DNA of 64,000 nucleotides. Origin: Natronorubrum aibiense. Its GTDB lineage: Archaea; Halobacteriota; Halobacteria; Halobacteriales; Natrialbaceae. The stretch lies in the NCBI RefSeq assembly GCF_009392895.1, contig NZ_CP045491.1, forward strand, positions 1-64,000, in the 5' to 3' direction. Shown one piece after another: positions 45,872 through 55,946 of this stretch. Each line of letters begins with the position of its first letter. The first letter of the stretch is position 1. A program made the position numbers and the translations under genes. Under the pieces are notes generated by a model, which saw nothing but the letters and a program-made list of their open reading frames with translations, had not been told where the DNA came from and searched no databases.

Positions 45872-46530
45872 CTATCGACTGTCCAGCATAACAACGCGCC
45901 GTCGTCGAGCCGCTCGATGCGCTCGAGGCGCAACAGCGGGAACTCGTCGACGAACCCGTCGCCGTCGGCCAGCGTGGGAGACTCGCGGCCGCCGATCACC
46001 TTCGGCCCGACGAAAACACGAAGTTCGTCGACCAAGCCGACCTCGAACAGCGAGAAGATGAGTTCGCCGCCACCCTCGACCATGATCTGCTCGAGGCCCT
46101 GTTGTTGCAGCGTCGCGAACGCCCGCAGGAGGTCGACCCGGTCGTCGCCGGCGGTCACGAGTTCCGCGTGGTCTGCGAGATCCATGCGCTGGTCGATTGG
46201 GGCGGCCTCGCTCAGACAGACGTACGTCGTCGCCGCGTCGTCGAGGATCGACGCGTCGGTCGGCGTTCGAGCCGTCGAGTCGACGACGACTCGAGCCGGC
46301 TGCTCAGGGTCGCCTCGCTCGAGACGCTGTTGACACAGCGTCTCGTCTTTGACGGTGAGATGGGGGTCGTCCGCGAGAACGGTTCCGACGCCGACGACGA
46401 CAGCATCGCTGTCGGCCCGGAGTCGATCGACGCGAGTGAAATCCGCCTCGCCGCTGATCGCGAGCTGTTCGCGACGGCGCGAGGAGAGTTTGCCGTCTGC
46501 GCTCATAGCGGCGTTGACGACGACGTGCAT
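45856..46530 (-). CDS. 2,5-diamino-6-ribosylamino-pyrimidinone phosphate reductase
   Basis: 224-residue RibD-C-type reductase of archaeal riboflavin synthesis. NAAMSADGKLSSRRREQLA, DAVVVGVGTVLADDPHL and VEGGGELIFSLFEVGLVDEL are typical. It reduces the ribosyl side chain with NAD(P)H. The last ~5 codons and the stop lie inside a dispersed repeat, so the C-terminal residues SYSDN may derive from it. Confidence 0.92.
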   Translation of the reverse strand: MHVVVNAAMSADGKLSSRRREQLAISGEADFTRVDRLRADSDAVVVGVGTVLADDPHLTVKDETLCQQRLERGDPEQPARVVVDSTARTPTDASILDDAATTYVCLSEAAPIDQRMDLADHAELVTAGDDRVDLLRAFATLQQQGLEQIMVEGGGELIFSLFEVGLVDELRVFVGPKVIGGRESPTLADGDGFVDEFPLLRLERIERLDDGALLCWTVDSYSDN

Positions 46531-46632
46531 ACACCTGACTGCGTGGCGGTCCCTAAAGAAGACACCGTGTACTGGCTCGCGGTGAGATCGCGTTTGCGAA
46601 GCGTATCAGTTGGTCGCCATCGAAAGCAGTGG

Positions 46633-47187
46633 TTACCGACGAGCGACGATCGCGAGCGTTTCGGGTCGATCCCGCACGGATTCGACGGTGAACCCGGCGT
46701 CCTCGAGTTGGGCCGTCACGTCGTCACAGCCGAAGCGTTCGTCCATCGACGGGCCGTCCTCGCCGGTGCCGTCGGCCGACCAGTCGACCGTCACCAGTCG
46801 CCCGCCCGACCGAACGACGCGAGCGAGCTCTGCCATGGTTTCCTCGTCGGCGTACTCGTGGTGGGTCATCACCGAAAATGCACCGTCGAGTTCGTCGTCG
46901 TCGAACGGCAGCGACGAGACGTTCGCCGTCACCAGCTCGACGTTCGACGGCACGCCGTTCTCTCGGTGGATGTCGTGCATCTCCGATTGAACGTCGACGG
47001 CGTGGACTGTGCCGACGAAGGGGGCGACGTCCGTCGTATAGAAGCCGGTCCCAGAACCAAGGTCGGCGATGACGGCGTCGTCGTCGAGGTCGAGCATCTC
47101 GAGTAGCTCTTCGCGCGAACAGAATCGGTAGCGAGACGGGTCCTCGAGGGCGTCAGCCCGATCGACCGGGAACGTGTGAAATCCCAT
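46633..47187 (-). CDS. Class I SAM-dependent methyltransferase
   Basis: 184 residues. Motif I is VIADLGSGTGFYTTDVAPFV, with GTVHAVDVQSEMHD (acidic ribose contact) and DDDELDGAFSVMTHHEYADE following. The substrate is unknown; proteins of this style are often annotated UbiE-like. Confidence 0.88.
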   Translation of the reverse strand: MGFHTFPVDRADALEDPSRYRFCSREELLEMLDLDDDAVIADLGSGTGFYTTDVAPFVGTVHAVDVQSEMHDIHRENGVPSNVELVTANVSSLPFDDDELDGAFSVMTHHEYADEETMAELARVVRSGGRLVTVDWSADGTGEDGPSMDERFGCDDVTAQLEDAGFTVESVRDRPETLAIVARR

Positions 47188-47310
47188 GTGTGCGGTTAGT
47201 ACAACAGCGCCAAATATCTGTGTATCTGGCGGTCACAGGGTGATAGCCGAGTGTCGAACACGTTCGGACCGATCGCCGAACAGCGACTCGTCGCCTCGAT
47301 CACTACCGCG

Positions 47311-48021
47311 TTAGACGGCCAGCCCGACGGCGACGAGGGCAAAGCCGAGCGCCGCCGCGATCGGTTCGGGGATCGCGCCGGAGAGCGTCGTATACAGCAC
47401 CGTCTTCAGCTTCGATAGCCCGGTCCGACTCGCCGGAACGGCCATCGCGAAGCCGTCGGGAATGTTCTGGATCGCGATAGCGATCGCGAGTGCGATACCG
47501 ACGGCCTCGAACCCACCAGCGAATGCGATGCCGATCGCCAGTCCTTCCGGAACGTTGTGGATAGTAACCGCGCTCCCGACCAGCAACGCCCGGCGACCGT
47601 CTCCCGTGCGCTCGTCAGTTTCTGACCCGTTGGACGCACGTTCGTCGGTCGTAGATCCCGATTTGGCGTCGAGTTCCGAACGCGTCTCGAGGATGCCTTC
47701 GGCTCGAGCCGAGGGCGGATACGTCTCCGGTCCCTCGCCGGCGACAGCGAGATGGATGTGTGGAATAGCCCAGTTGCCCACAAGCAAGAAAACGGCGCCG
47801 AGGAGCACGCCGACGACGACCTCCCACAGCGAGCCGAGCTCGAGGCCGGGGACGACGAGCGCGAAGACGGCTGCGCCGAACATGATGCCGGCAGCGAGGC
47901 CGATCGCAGCGTCGTAAAACCGGTGGCTGATTCGGTCCGTCACGAAGACCGGCAGTGCACCGAGACCGGTCGCCGCACCCGCAAGAAACGCGATCCAGAC
48001 GACGTCGACGAGGGAAGGCAC
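47311..48021 (-). CDS. ZIP family metal transporter
   Basis: 236 residues with about seven hydrophobic segments. HNVPEGLAIGIAF on TM4 and QNIPDGFAMAVP on TM5 are the metal-binding ZIP motifs. An acidic loop of ~45 residues (SELDAKSGSTTDER and on) lies between TM3 and TM4. It probably imports zinc or another divalent metal. Confidence 0.92.
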   Translation of the reverse strand: MPSLVDVVWIAFLAGAATGLGALPVFVTDRISHRFYDAAIGLAAGIMFGAAVFALVVPGLELGSLWEVVVGVLLGAVFLLVGNWAIPHIHLAVAGEGPETYPPSARAEGILETRSELDAKSGSTTDERASNGSETDERTGDGRRALLVGSAVTIHNVPEGLAIGIAFAGGFEAVGIALAIAIAIQNIPDGFAMAVPASRTGLSKLKTVLYTTLSGAIPEPIAAALGFALVAVGLAV

Positions 48022-48066
48022 AGTCGCCAGTCGGAACTCACAAACTAAAACAGTTCACAATAGTTG

Positions 48067-48276
48067 TCAGTCGATCCGCCGCGGGTCATCGCTCGAGCCG
48101 AGAAGGATGCGGTAGACGAGATAGCCGACGAGCAGGGCGAACGCGAACGTGGCGACGGTTTCGGCGAACCAGATCGCGACGTACAGGGCTCGAGTGAGAA
48201 CTCTGATGAGCACGATACCGCCGAAGATGGCGACGACGAACGCGAGCCCGCCCAGTGCGGCACCGATACGGTCCAT
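48067..48276 (-). CDS. Small haloarchaeal membrane protein
   Basis: 69 residues with two hydrophobic helices (GLAFVVAIFGGIVLIRVL and TFAFALLVGYLVYRILL). No known function; similar short proteins occur in haloarchaea. It lies 45 bp from the ZIP gene on the same strand and is divergent from rpa1. Confidence 0.7.
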   Translation of the reverse strand: MDRIGAALGGLAFVVAIFGGIVLIRVLTRALYVAIWFAETVATFAFALLVGYLVYRILLGSSDDPRRID

Positions 48277-48397
48277 ACGCCTTCATTCGGTGGTAACGAA
48301 ATGAAACTACTGTCGACCTCTAGCCAGACACCACAGCCCCGTTCACTTCCGCTCCGCTGCGGGAACGCTTTTTAAGCCCCCGGACGAAAAGCCGGTG

Positions 48398-49672
48398 ATG
48401 GAACTCGATGAGCATGCCGAGGCTCTTGCCTCCGACCTCGGTGTCGACAAAGAGGAGGTCAAAGCAGACCTGCAGAACTTGGTGGAGTACAGCGTCCCGA
48501 TCGACGAGGCCAAACAGAGCCTCCGCCGGAAGTACGGCGACGGGAGCAGTGGCGGGGGCGGCGCGCCCTCGAGCAAGGAGATCGGCGAGATCACGCCCGA
48601 GGATAGCAACGTTACCGTAACCGGCGTCGTGTTGACGACTGGAAAACGGTCGATCCGCTATCAGGGCGACGATCACGTTATCGTCGAAGGCCGACTCGCC
48701 GACGAAACCGGCACGATCGACTACACCGCTTGGGAGGACTTCGGCCTCTCGGCAGGTGATACGATCACCGCGGGCAATGCGAGCGTCCGCGAGTGGGATG
48801 GGGAACCCGAGCTCAACCTCGGCGAGAGTACGTCGCTGTCGTTCGAGACAGACTCGCTTACGGTACCCTACGAGACCGGCGGCGACGCCCAACTCGCCGA
48901 CCTCCAGACGGGCGACCGCGCGGTGAACGTCGAGGTCTCAGTCGTCGACTGTGAACGCCGAACGATCGACGGCCGCGATGGCGAGACCGAAATCCTGAGC
49001 GGCGTTTTTGGCGACGAGAGCGGCCGCCTACCCTTTACGAACTGGGATCCCGCACCCGAGATCGAGGAGGGCAGTACGGTTCGCATCGAGAACGCCTACG
49101 TTCAGGAGTTCCGTGGCGTGCCCGAGGTGAACGTCTCCGAGTTTTCGACCGTCACCGCCCTCGAGCGCGAGGTCGATGTCGGCGTCGACACGACGACGAT
49201 GGACATCGGTTCGGCCGTCCGCACTGGCGGTATCTACGACGTCGAAGTCGTCGGGAACGTACTCGCCGTCCGCGACGGTTCCGGACTGATCCAGCGCTGT
49301 CCGGAGTGTTACCGGGTCATCCAGAAAGGCCAGTGTCGAACCCACAGCGACGTCGACGGAATCGACGACCTCCGGGTGAAGGCGATCCTCGACGACGGCA
49401 CCGGCGCGCTGACCGTCGTCCTCGACGACGAACTGACCGAACAGGTCTACGACGGCACGCTCGAGGACGCCCTCGAGCAGGCCCGCGAGGCCATGGATCA
49501 GGAGGTCGTCGCGGATACGATCCGTGAGCGCATCGTCGGTCGCGAGTATCGCGTGCGCGGGCACCTCTCGGTCGACGAGTACGGTGCCAATCTCGACGCC
49601 GAATCCTTCGAAGAGAGCGAAGACGAGCCAGCCGCACGTGCGAGTGCCTTCCTCGAGGAGGTGGACGCATGA
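48398..49672 (+). CDS. rpa1: Single-stranded DNA-binding protein RPA1
   Basis: 424-residue replication protein A. Three OB-fold regions are recognisable by VTVTGVVLTTG, RAVNVEVSVVD and GGIYDVEVVGNVLAVRDG. A zinc finger CPECYRVIQKGQCRTH lies near residue 305. It coats single-stranded DNA in replication and repair. ATG 48398 is taken; GTG 48395 directly precedes it. The stop overlaps the next start by 4 nt. Confidence 0.93.
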   Translation: MELDEHAEALASDLGVDKEEVKADLQNLVEYSVPIDEAKQSLRRKYGDGSSGGGGAPSSKEIGEITPEDSNVTVTGVVLTTGKRSIRYQGDDHVIVEGRLADETGTIDYTAWEDFGLSAGDTITAGNASVREWDGEPELNLGESTSLSFETDSLTVPYETGGDAQLADLQTGDRAVNVEVSVVDCERRTIDGRDGETEILSGVFGDESGRLPFTNWDPAPEIEEGSTVRIENAYVQEFRGVPEVNVSEFSTVTALEREVDVGVDTTTMDIGSAVRTGGIYDVEVVGNVLAVRDGSGLIQRCPECYRVIQKGQCRTHSDVDGIDDLRVKAILDDGTGALTVVLDDELTEQVYDGTLEDALEQAREAMDQEVVADTIRERIVGREYRVRGHLSVDEYGANLDAESFEESEDEPAARASAFLEEVDA

Positions 49673-51405
49673 GCACGTCCGACACCGGCGACGAGGAGAT
49701 CCCGGGCCGCGAACTCGCCTACCGGCTCTTCGCCGCCGAGTACGACGACGCCTCGCTGTCGTACACCGAAAGCGACGAGGAGCGCGCGCCGAACTACGTC
49801 ATCTCGCCGACTGGAGCGCGACTCAACCGGCTGTTCGTCGTCGGCACGCTCACCGAAGTCACCGCGGTCAACGACGAGATGGTCCGTGCGCGCGTCGTCG
49901 ATCCGACGGGCGCATTCGTCGTCTACGCCGGCCAGTACCAGCCCGACGAACTGGCAACGTTAGAACAGCTCGAGCCGCCCGCGTTCGTCGCGGTGACGGG
50001 GAAAGCTCGGACGTTCCAGCCCGACGACTCGGACCAGGTCTACACCTCGATCCGGCCCGAAAGCATCGCGACGGTCGACGCCGACACCCGCGACCGCTGG
50101 GTGGTCAGCGCGGCCGAACAGACCCTCGATCGCATCGGCACCTACGCCGATGCTGCAATGCTCGAGGCCGACGGCGACGAACTGACAGCAGCGCTCCGCG
50201 AAGCCGGCGTCGAATCCGGGCTCGCCGCGGGCATCCCGCTCGCACAGGACCACTACGGAACGACGCCGTCGTATCTCGCGGCCCTGCGCGACTGTGCCCG
50301 CGAGGCGGTCGAAGTCGTCGCGGACGACCGCGAGCAAGTCACCGGCCTCTCGCTTTCCCCCGGCGACTCGAGTCCTGCGGACGAATCGGCGACGTTCGAC
50401 TCGCTCACAGCGCTTTCGAGCGTCGACCTCGACGGACTCGAGTCGGCTGGCACCGACAAACAGCCGGCCGGCGTGGCCACAGCGGCTGCCGAAGCCGCGG
50501 AGACGAGCGCTGACACCGACCGCGAGTCGGTCGGCACCGCCGCAGCGACGGGGACGGCGACGGGTACGGAGCGGGAAACGACGACCGACGGTTCCGAGAC
50601 GGCCGCCGAACCCGAGCTCGAGGCCGATTCGAGCGTCTCGACGGACGCGTCCGCCGACAGCGGTGCGGAACCGAGCACCGCCGAGACGACTGCCTCCGAG
50701 CCCGAACGCGGTGTGACGACTGCAACCGACGACACGGCCGACGAGTCGACGGCGTTCGAGGAATCGACCGACGACGACGTCCTCGAGACCGAGGAACTCG
50801 ACGCACCCGCTGGCGATGACGGCACAGACGATGATCTCGGTGATTTCGACGCCGACAACGGCGGCATGTACGAGATGGACGACGAAGAGCGCGAAGAACT
50901 CGAGGCGGAGTTCGGCACCGAGTTCACCACCGGAAGCGAAGTCGACGAGCCCGGCGCAGCAGACATCGACGTTCCCGAGCCCGACGACGGGGTCGAAGCC
51001 GACGAACCCGGTCACGAAGCCGACTCGGCCACTGACGACGAACCGACGACGCTCTCGACGGACACCGCAACCGACGACGACCTCGGTTCCCCACCGGCGT
51101 CAGGGCTCGAGGACGACTCGGACTCACTCGAAACGGCAGACACGGATGACACGAGCGGCGATACCGACGCCGAGGAGGCCAGCGAGGCCGACGACGAGCC
51201 CGGAGACGATGTCGACCTCCAGTCGTACGTCGTCGAAACGATGGAAGAACTCGACGACGGCGACGGTGCCGATCGAACGACGCTCGTCGAGACGGTCGCC
51301 GACGACACCGGCGCAGCCGAGAGCGACGTCGAAGACGCCATCCAGGACGCGCTGATGGGCGGCGAGTGTTACGAACCGGACGACGAAACGCTGAAAGCGA
51401 TCTAA
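49669..51405 (+). CDS. rpap1: RPA-associated protein (RPAP1 type)
   Basis: 578 residues. The N-terminal ~230 contain an OB-fold (LNRLFVVGTLTEVTAVND, DPTGAFVVYAGQYQP). Then comes about 270 residues of Asp/Glu/Ser/Thr-rich low-complexity sequence, and a C-terminal ~65-residue winged-helix-like domain (LVETVADDTGAAESDVEDAI). In haloarchaea rpap genes accompany and are co-transcribed with rpa genes. The 4-nt overlap with rpa1 fits. Confidence 0.9.
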   Translation: MSTSDTGDEEIPGRELAYRLFAAEYDDASLSYTESDEERAPNYVISPTGARLNRLFVVGTLTEVTAVNDEMVRARVVDPTGAFVVYAGQYQPDELATLEQLEPPAFVAVTGKARTFQPDDSDQVYTSIRPESIATVDADTRDRWVVSAAEQTLDRIGTYADAAMLEADGDELTAALREAGVESGLAAGIPLAQDHYGTTPSYLAALRDCAREAVEVVADDREQVTGLSLSPGDSSPADESATFDSLTALSSVDLDGLESAGTDKQPAGVATAAAEAAETSADTDRESVGTAAATGTATGTERETTTDGSETAAEPELEADSSVSTDASADSGAEPSTAETTASEPERGVTTATDDTADESTAFEESTDDDVLETEELDAPAGDDGTDDDLGDFDADNGGMYEMDDEEREELEAEFGTEFTTGSEVDEPGAADIDVPEPDDGVEADEPGHEADSATDDEPTTLSTDTATDDDLGSPPASGLEDDSDSLETADTDDTSGDTDAEEASEADDEPGDDVDLQSYVVETMEELDDGDGADRTTLVETVADDTGAAESDVEDAIQDALMGGECYEPDDETLKAI

Positions 51406-51414
51406 CGGCGCTCG

Positions 51415-52248
51415 ATGTCCGACCGGTTCCGTCCCGACACCGTCCGAATCGAACCCGTCCCCGGCGAGCCAGCCGCGACTGCGGTCGTCGGGACGGAACG
51501 CGCCTTGCTCGTCGCCGACTACCACGCCGGCTACGAGACCGGTCTGCGGTACGAACGCGGCGTCGACGTCCCCAGTCACGCCCCCGAGCGACGGGACCGG
51601 CTCCAGTCACTGCTCGAGCGAACCGAGCCCGACCGTCTCGTCGTGCTCGGCGACCTCATGCACTCGATCGGCGATCCGGGGGGAGCCGAGCGCGGCGAAC
51701 TCGAGGTGCTGTTCGAGTCGTTGCCGCCGACACTGGACGTGACGGTCGTCAAGGGCAACCATGACGGCCGGATCGAGACGTGGCTCACCGCTGACGACGA
51801 GTCTGGAGTCGAGACGGCGAACGTGACGGTCGTTTCCGGCGAGGGCGTCGCGCTCGGCAGCGCCGAAGTCGGCGTCTGTCACGGCCACACCTGGCCTGCC
51901 CCGGCCGTCCTCGAGTGTGACGTGGTCTGTCTCGGCCACGAGCACCCCTGCGTGCGACTCGAGGACGAAGTCGGCGGCAGCCGCGTCGAGCGAGCGTGGC
52001 TTCGCGGCCGCCTCGACCCGGCACCGTTTCGCGACCGGCCCGAATACGACGGGATTCCGTGGCTCGAGCAGGGCGGTGAGTCGTCGCCTCGAGTGGTCGT
52101 CGTGCCGGCGTTCAACGACCTCGTTGGGGGGACGTGGGTAAACCTCCCCGGACAATCGTTTCTCTCGCCGTTTCTGCCGGCTGGATTCGCGTCCGCCGAG
52201 GCCTACCTGTTAGACGGGACGCGACTCGGACCCTACGAGTCGGTGTGA
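51415..52248 (+). CDS. Calcineurin-like phosphoesterase of the rpa1 operon
   Basis: 277 residues with metal-binding motifs LVADYHAGYE (DxH), VVLGDLMHS (GD), VKGNHDGR (GNHD), VCHGHTW and CLGHEHPC (GH). It follows rpap1 by 9 bp. The order rpa-rpap-phosphoesterase is conserved in haloarchaea; the enzyme's substrate is unknown, but a nuclease or nucleotide phosphodiesterase role linked to RPA is likely. Confidence 0.9.
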   Translation: MSDRFRPDTVRIEPVPGEPAATAVVGTERALLVADYHAGYETGLRYERGVDVPSHAPERRDRLQSLLERTEPDRLVVLGDLMHSIGDPGGAERGELEVLFESLPPTLDVTVVKGNHDGRIETWLTADDESGVETANVTVVSGEGVALGSAEVGVCHGHTWPAPAVLECDVVCLGHEHPCVRLEDEVGGSRVERAWLRGRLDPAPFRDRPEYDGIPWLEQGGESSPRVVVVPAFNDLVGGTWVNLPGQSFLSPFLPAGFASAEAYLLDGTRLGPYESV

Positions 52249-52337
52249 ATCGGTGGTTCGGGAACGCAGCGTGCCGCCGCAAACGGCGACGGTTCCCAGA
52301 CGAATTCGACTCGAGACGGTCTCGAACACGATTGAGA

Positions 52338-52682
52338 CTATTCGGAATCCAGCGTTGTCCGTCCAATGGCGCTCCTGAGTCGGGTCTCCAGTGGACTCCG
52401 CTCGAGATTCAGTCGGCGATGGAGCAGGTGTTGGACGAGCGATGGGAGCGCGGCGACCACAACCAGCACGGCGTTCAGTGTCCACACTGTACGACCGATC
52501 GCGATCCACAGGAGCCCAATGACGCCGACGAGGACCAGCAGGACGCCGGAACCGAGATACGCCCGCGAGAGTCGTGGCGCTCGAGCGCGTTGCTCGGCAG
52601 TGTAGCATCGGGACTCATAGACGACGAGCCCACCACCGAGGACGAGCACGAACGAAAAGAGCCCGTAGATGATATCGATCAT
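52338..52682 (-). CDS. Small membrane protein, unknown function
   Basis: 114 residues with three hydrophobic helices (IIYGLFSFVLVLGGGLVVY, YLGSGVLLVLVGVIGLLW, LNAVLVVVAALPSLVQ) and a basic C-terminal tail. No family recognised. It converges with the rpa1 operon. Confidence 0.7.
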   Translation of the reverse strand: MIDIIYGLFSFVLVLGGGLVVYESRCYTAEQRARAPRLSRAYLGSGVLLVLVGVIGLLWIAIGRTVWTLNAVLVVVAALPSLVQHLLHRRLNLERSPLETRLRSAIGRTTLDSE

Positions 52683-52759
52683 ACGTGGCTATTTTTCGGC
52701 CGGCGATGTAAATGTTGCTTGGGAAACACGATCGGTCGAGCAGTCAGTCGCGCCTGGCG

Positions 52760-53092
52760 CTATCGTTGCACCGTTTTCGATTCGATCCGGTCGCCGTCGC
52801 GCCACTGGTAGTAGTGATAGGTCGTCCCGGCGATCTCTTTGACCGTGACGCTCGCTCGCTCCGGAACGTCCGCCGGGTACTCAACGTCGCCATCGGCGTC
52901 ACCCGTCTCGTCCACGCTGGCATCCGATTCCGGTTCGTCGTCGCTCGCCGACTCCGTCCACGCCGCGAGCGCCTCGAGATACGTGCTGACAGCCCGAAGG
53001 TGGGCAGCGTCGCTGTCCTCGAGGAGCCGCAGCGCCTCGGCGACGTCGTCGTCGAGGTCGGCCGGTGGCGTGGGTCGTTCCTGACTCGTCAT
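52760..53092 (-). CDS. Conserved acidic haloarchaeal protein
   Basis: 110 residues. A helical N-terminal part (DDDVAEALRLLEDSDAAHLR) is joined by an Asp/Ser-rich linker to a short strand motif, EIAGTTYHYYQWRDGDRIES. Similar tails occur in small haloarchaeal proteins of unknown role. ATG 53092 is chosen over an upstream start at 53131. Confidence 0.75.
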   Translation of the reverse strand: MTSQERPTPPADLDDDVAEALRLLEDSDAAHLRAVSTYLEALAAWTESASDDEPESDASVDETGDADGDVEYPADVPERASVTVKEIAGTTYHYYQWRDGDRIESKTVQR

Positions 53093-53269
53093 CGATCGTG
53101 TGTCGACGTTTCGCTGACGGACATAAAACACCCGGCGATCCCGATGTCGGCTCTCAGTGGCGGCATCGGCTGTGGGATAATAGTTGTATGAACTATTTTA
53201 CTGCACTGAACGTCAGGAGAATATCGTATTAGATCCCCCACTGTGATATATACACAAACGACGTGTGGG

Positions 53270-53277
53270 TTTATATA
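53270..53277 (+). promoter_or_regulatory. TATA box of the small HTH gene
   Basis: TTTATATA centred 27 nt before ATG 53301, the spacing of leaderless haloarchaeal mRNAs. This supports ATG 53301 as the start. Confidence 0.6.
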
Positions 53278-53300
53278 CAGGAATCTGGTCGATGCTGGTG

Positions 53301-53540
53301 ATGACACTGAAAACACAGAAACAACGACCCGATTCAGCGATCGACACCGTTCCGGACACCCTCGATTCAGCGCAGGCGAAACTCGTCTATATCTATCTCG
53401 AGGCGACCGGTGGTGCAACGGTCGAGGAGCTGGGGGCAACGCTGTCGATGCAGAAACTCTCGATCTTGAGCATCCTGAACACGCTCTCGAGTGCCGGCTT
53501 CGTCGAGCAGGACGGCGACGAGTACGTCGTCACGAACTGA
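53301..53540 (+). CDS. Small TrmB-like helix-turn-helix protein
   Basis: 79 residues, essentially one winged HTH: DSAQAKLVYIYLEATGGATVE, then MQKLSILSILNTLSSAGFVEQ. It converges with glnA, 158 bp from its stop. The position suggests a role in nitrogen control, but nothing in the sequence proves it. Confidence 0.82.
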   Translation: MTLKTQKQRPDSAIDTVPDTLDSAQAKLVYIYLEATGGATVEELGATLSMQKLSILSILNTLSSAGFVEQDGDEYVVTN

Positions 53541-53698
53541 GCAGTATTTTGTGGGTGGTGGCGCCGGTCTCTGACACGGTCTCGAGTGACGACTGTCTGC
53601 CGGTGGAGGATACTGCAACGCGACGAGAGTCGGTGCTAACGTGGTTTCTGCGTGGGCGAAACACCGAGAAAGAGCGTGAGATGAGCGTCACGAGTGGC

Positions 53699-55054
53699 CT
53701 AGAACGTCTCGAGGTAGCGGTCGAGTTCCCACTCGGAGACGTCGATGAGGTACTCCTCGAACTCCTGGCGTTTGGCCTCGACGAACTTCGAGGCGATGTG
53801 GTCGCCGAGTGCGCTGTAGATCGCCTCGTCGTCCTCAAGGGCGTCGACGGCCTCGCCGAGGTTCGACGGGAGCGTCTCGATGCCGTACTCCTCGCGTTTG
53901 GCCTCGTCGAACTCGTAGATGTTCTCCTGGACCGGATCGGGTGTCTCGAGGTCGCGCTCGACGCCATCGAGCCCGGCGTGGATCATGACAGCGAAGGCGA
54001 GGTAGGGGTTACACGAGGGGTCGGGTGAACGCAGCTCGATACGCGAGGCAGCGGGCACGCGGGCGGCGGGTTTGCGGACGAGGGCCGACCGGTTACGATC
54101 GGACCAGGCGACGTAGACCGGTGCCTCGTACCCCGGCACGAGGCGCTTGTAGCTGTTGACGGTTGGGTTCGCGACGGCCGTGATCGCGGGCGCGTGTTCC
54201 AAGATGCCAGCGAGGAACGAGTGCGCGGTGGCGGAGAGGTTGAACTCGTCGTCCTCGTCGTGGAAGGCGTTCTCGCCGCTCTCGTCCATCAGCGACATGT
54301 GCGTGTGCATTCCCGAGCCGTTGATTTTCGGGATCGGCTTGGGCATGAACGTCGCGTGGAGGTCGTGTTCGGCGGCGATCGCCCGAACGACGGTGCGGAA
54401 GGTGCCGACGTTGTCGGCCGTCGCGAGCGCGTCGTCGTACTCGAAGTTGATCTCGTACTGGCCGCGAGCGACCTCGTGGTGGCTGGCTTCGATCTCGAAG
54501 CCCATGTCCTCTAGCCCGTAGATGATGTCGCGTCGGACGTCGGAGGCGAGGTCCTTCGGCGCGAGATCGAAGTAACCGCCGTAATCGGCCGTTTCAGTCG
54601 TTGCGCGACCGTCCTCGTCTTCCTCGAACATGAAGAACTCCGGTTCGGGCGCGAAGTTGACCTCATAGCCCATCTCGTCGGCACGCTCGAGCGCCTGTTT
54701 AAGAACGTAGCGCGGGTCGCCGTCGAACGGCTCGCCCGTCGAGGTGTTGTAGACGTCACAGATCATCCGAGCCGACGCACCCTCCTCGCTCTGTCTCCAG
54801 GGGAGAATCGAGAAGGTATCCGAGTCGGGAACGAGGCGCATGTCTGACTCCTGGATACGAACGAAGCCTTCGATCGAGGAGCCGTCGAAGTAGATCCCGT
54901 CGGCGAACGCCTTCTCGGCCTGTCGGGCCGGCACAGAGACGTTCTTGACCGTTCCGAGGATGTCGGTAAACTGCAACCGAAGGAAGTCGATCTCTTTTTC
55001 TTCGATTTTGTTCAGTACGGCTTCTTCCGCGGACGTCAGATTTCCGCTCGTCAT
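53699..55054 (-). CDS. glnA: Glutamine synthetase type I
   Basis: 451 residues. [49 protein letters not shown] and [18 protein letters not shown] cover the metal, ATP and glutamate sites. It makes glutamine from glutamate and ammonia. The length is that of archaeal and Gram-positive GSI-alpha. The tyrosine loop used for adenylylation in GSI-beta is not evident. Confidence 0.96.
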   Translation of the reverse strand: MTSGNLTSAEEAVLNKIEEKEIDFLRLQFTDILGTVKNVSVPARQAEKAFADGIYFDGSSIEGFVRIQESDMRLVPDSDTFSILPWRQSEEGASARMICDVYNTSTGEPFDGDPRYVLKQALERADEMGYEVNFAPEPEFFMFEEDEDGRATTETADYGGYFDLAPKDLASDVRRDIIYGLEDMGFEIEASHHEVARGQYEINFEYDDALATADNVGTFRTVVRAIAAEHDLHATFMPKPIPKINGSGMHTHMSLMDESGENAFHDEDDEFNLSATAHSFLAGILEHAPAITAVANPTVNSYKRLVPGYEAPVYVAWSDRNRSALVRKPAARVPAASRIELRSPDPSCNPYLAFAVMIHAGLDGVERDLETPDPVQENIYEFDEAKREEYGIETLPSNLGEAVDALEDDEAIYSALGDHIASKFVEAKRQEFEEYLIDVSEWELDRYLETF

Positions 55055-55320
55055 CTTTTACTCGGATAATCCATCGGTTTCTACTACTAAAGCTCTACTG
55101 TTGTGGGCGAATATAATCAAATAGCATAAAAAGTTCATATTCATACACTAATAGAGGGCATTCAGAGTCGTTCGGATAATAGAAATCGTGAAATCGTGCA
55201 CCGAACTGGATGATCGTAAACGGAAGTGATCGAGTTCGAGACGAACAATAAAGGAACGCGCGCTCGAGACGGCTGTTTCAATGGAAGCGCCATCGAATTC
55301 CGAAAACGTATCCGATCGTG
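55055..55320. other. Intergenic region upstream of glnA
   Basis: About 265 bp, AT-rich in its first half, with no supportable frame. TACTAAA (55085-55091), read on the minus strand as TTTAGTA, lies about 31-37 bp before the glnA start and could be its TATA element. Confidence 0.4.
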
Positions 55321-55656
55321 TTATCGGTGCCCACTCGAAGCCTGTACGGCAGTCGCGACTGCAAGCGTCGACAGTCCGACGTCGATGCTCGCACGCCAGA
55401 CGCCCATCGTCGTGTGAAGCGTTCGTTGCCACATAACTGACGGGGTCGGTGTCGCTCGTTCGGTGGGAGGGGAGTTGGGCAACGGGCGTTTCGCGATCGT
55501 TGTCTCACAGACGGGACAGACGTACTCGACGTGGCGGTCGATCGGCCGCCGATCCCAGTCACCGTCGAGGGGATTCTCGTGATCACAGCCCCAGCAAAAC
55601 AGCGTCGATTTGCGGCGTCCTGACGTGTTCCGGTCGGTGGCTGCGAAGTGAGTCAT
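55321..55656 (-). CDS. Zinc-ribbon haloarchaeal protein
   Basis: 111 residues. A zinc ribbon is formed by CWGC (FCWGCDHENPLDGDW) and CPVC (VCPVCETTIAKRP), followed by a C-terminal hydrophobic-leaning helix VWRASIDVGLSTLAVATAV. Similar proteins (DUF8106 type, as I recall) occur across haloarchaea without known function. ATG 55656 is chosen over an upstream start at 55689. Confidence 0.75.
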   Translation of the reverse strand: MTHFAATDRNTSGRRKSTLFCWGCDHENPLDGDWDRRPIDRHVEYVCPVCETTIAKRPLPNSPPTERATPTPSVMWQRTLHTTMGVWRASIDVGLSTLAVATAVQASSGHR

Positions 55657-55946
55657 TGCCAGCGTCCAAGGGTCGGCCCCTAAAGCCACTGTCTATACTT
55701 CCGGTCTCTCAATCCGAATCTACCCCACATTACGGTCAAACCAACACACGAACCTACCGAACACTGGCTGCTCCCAGGTGTAACGCGTGCTCTCTCGGTT
55801 GTGGATCCATCGACGTTCCGTCTCGTTCGTCAGAACGGTTCAGGCGAGTTTACTCGAGTGAATCGGGACACAGGTCGTTCATCGGCACCGATACCTGTCC
55901 CATAACCTGGCGGTATCGGTTTCCGGATCGAACGAGTACCCCTCGT

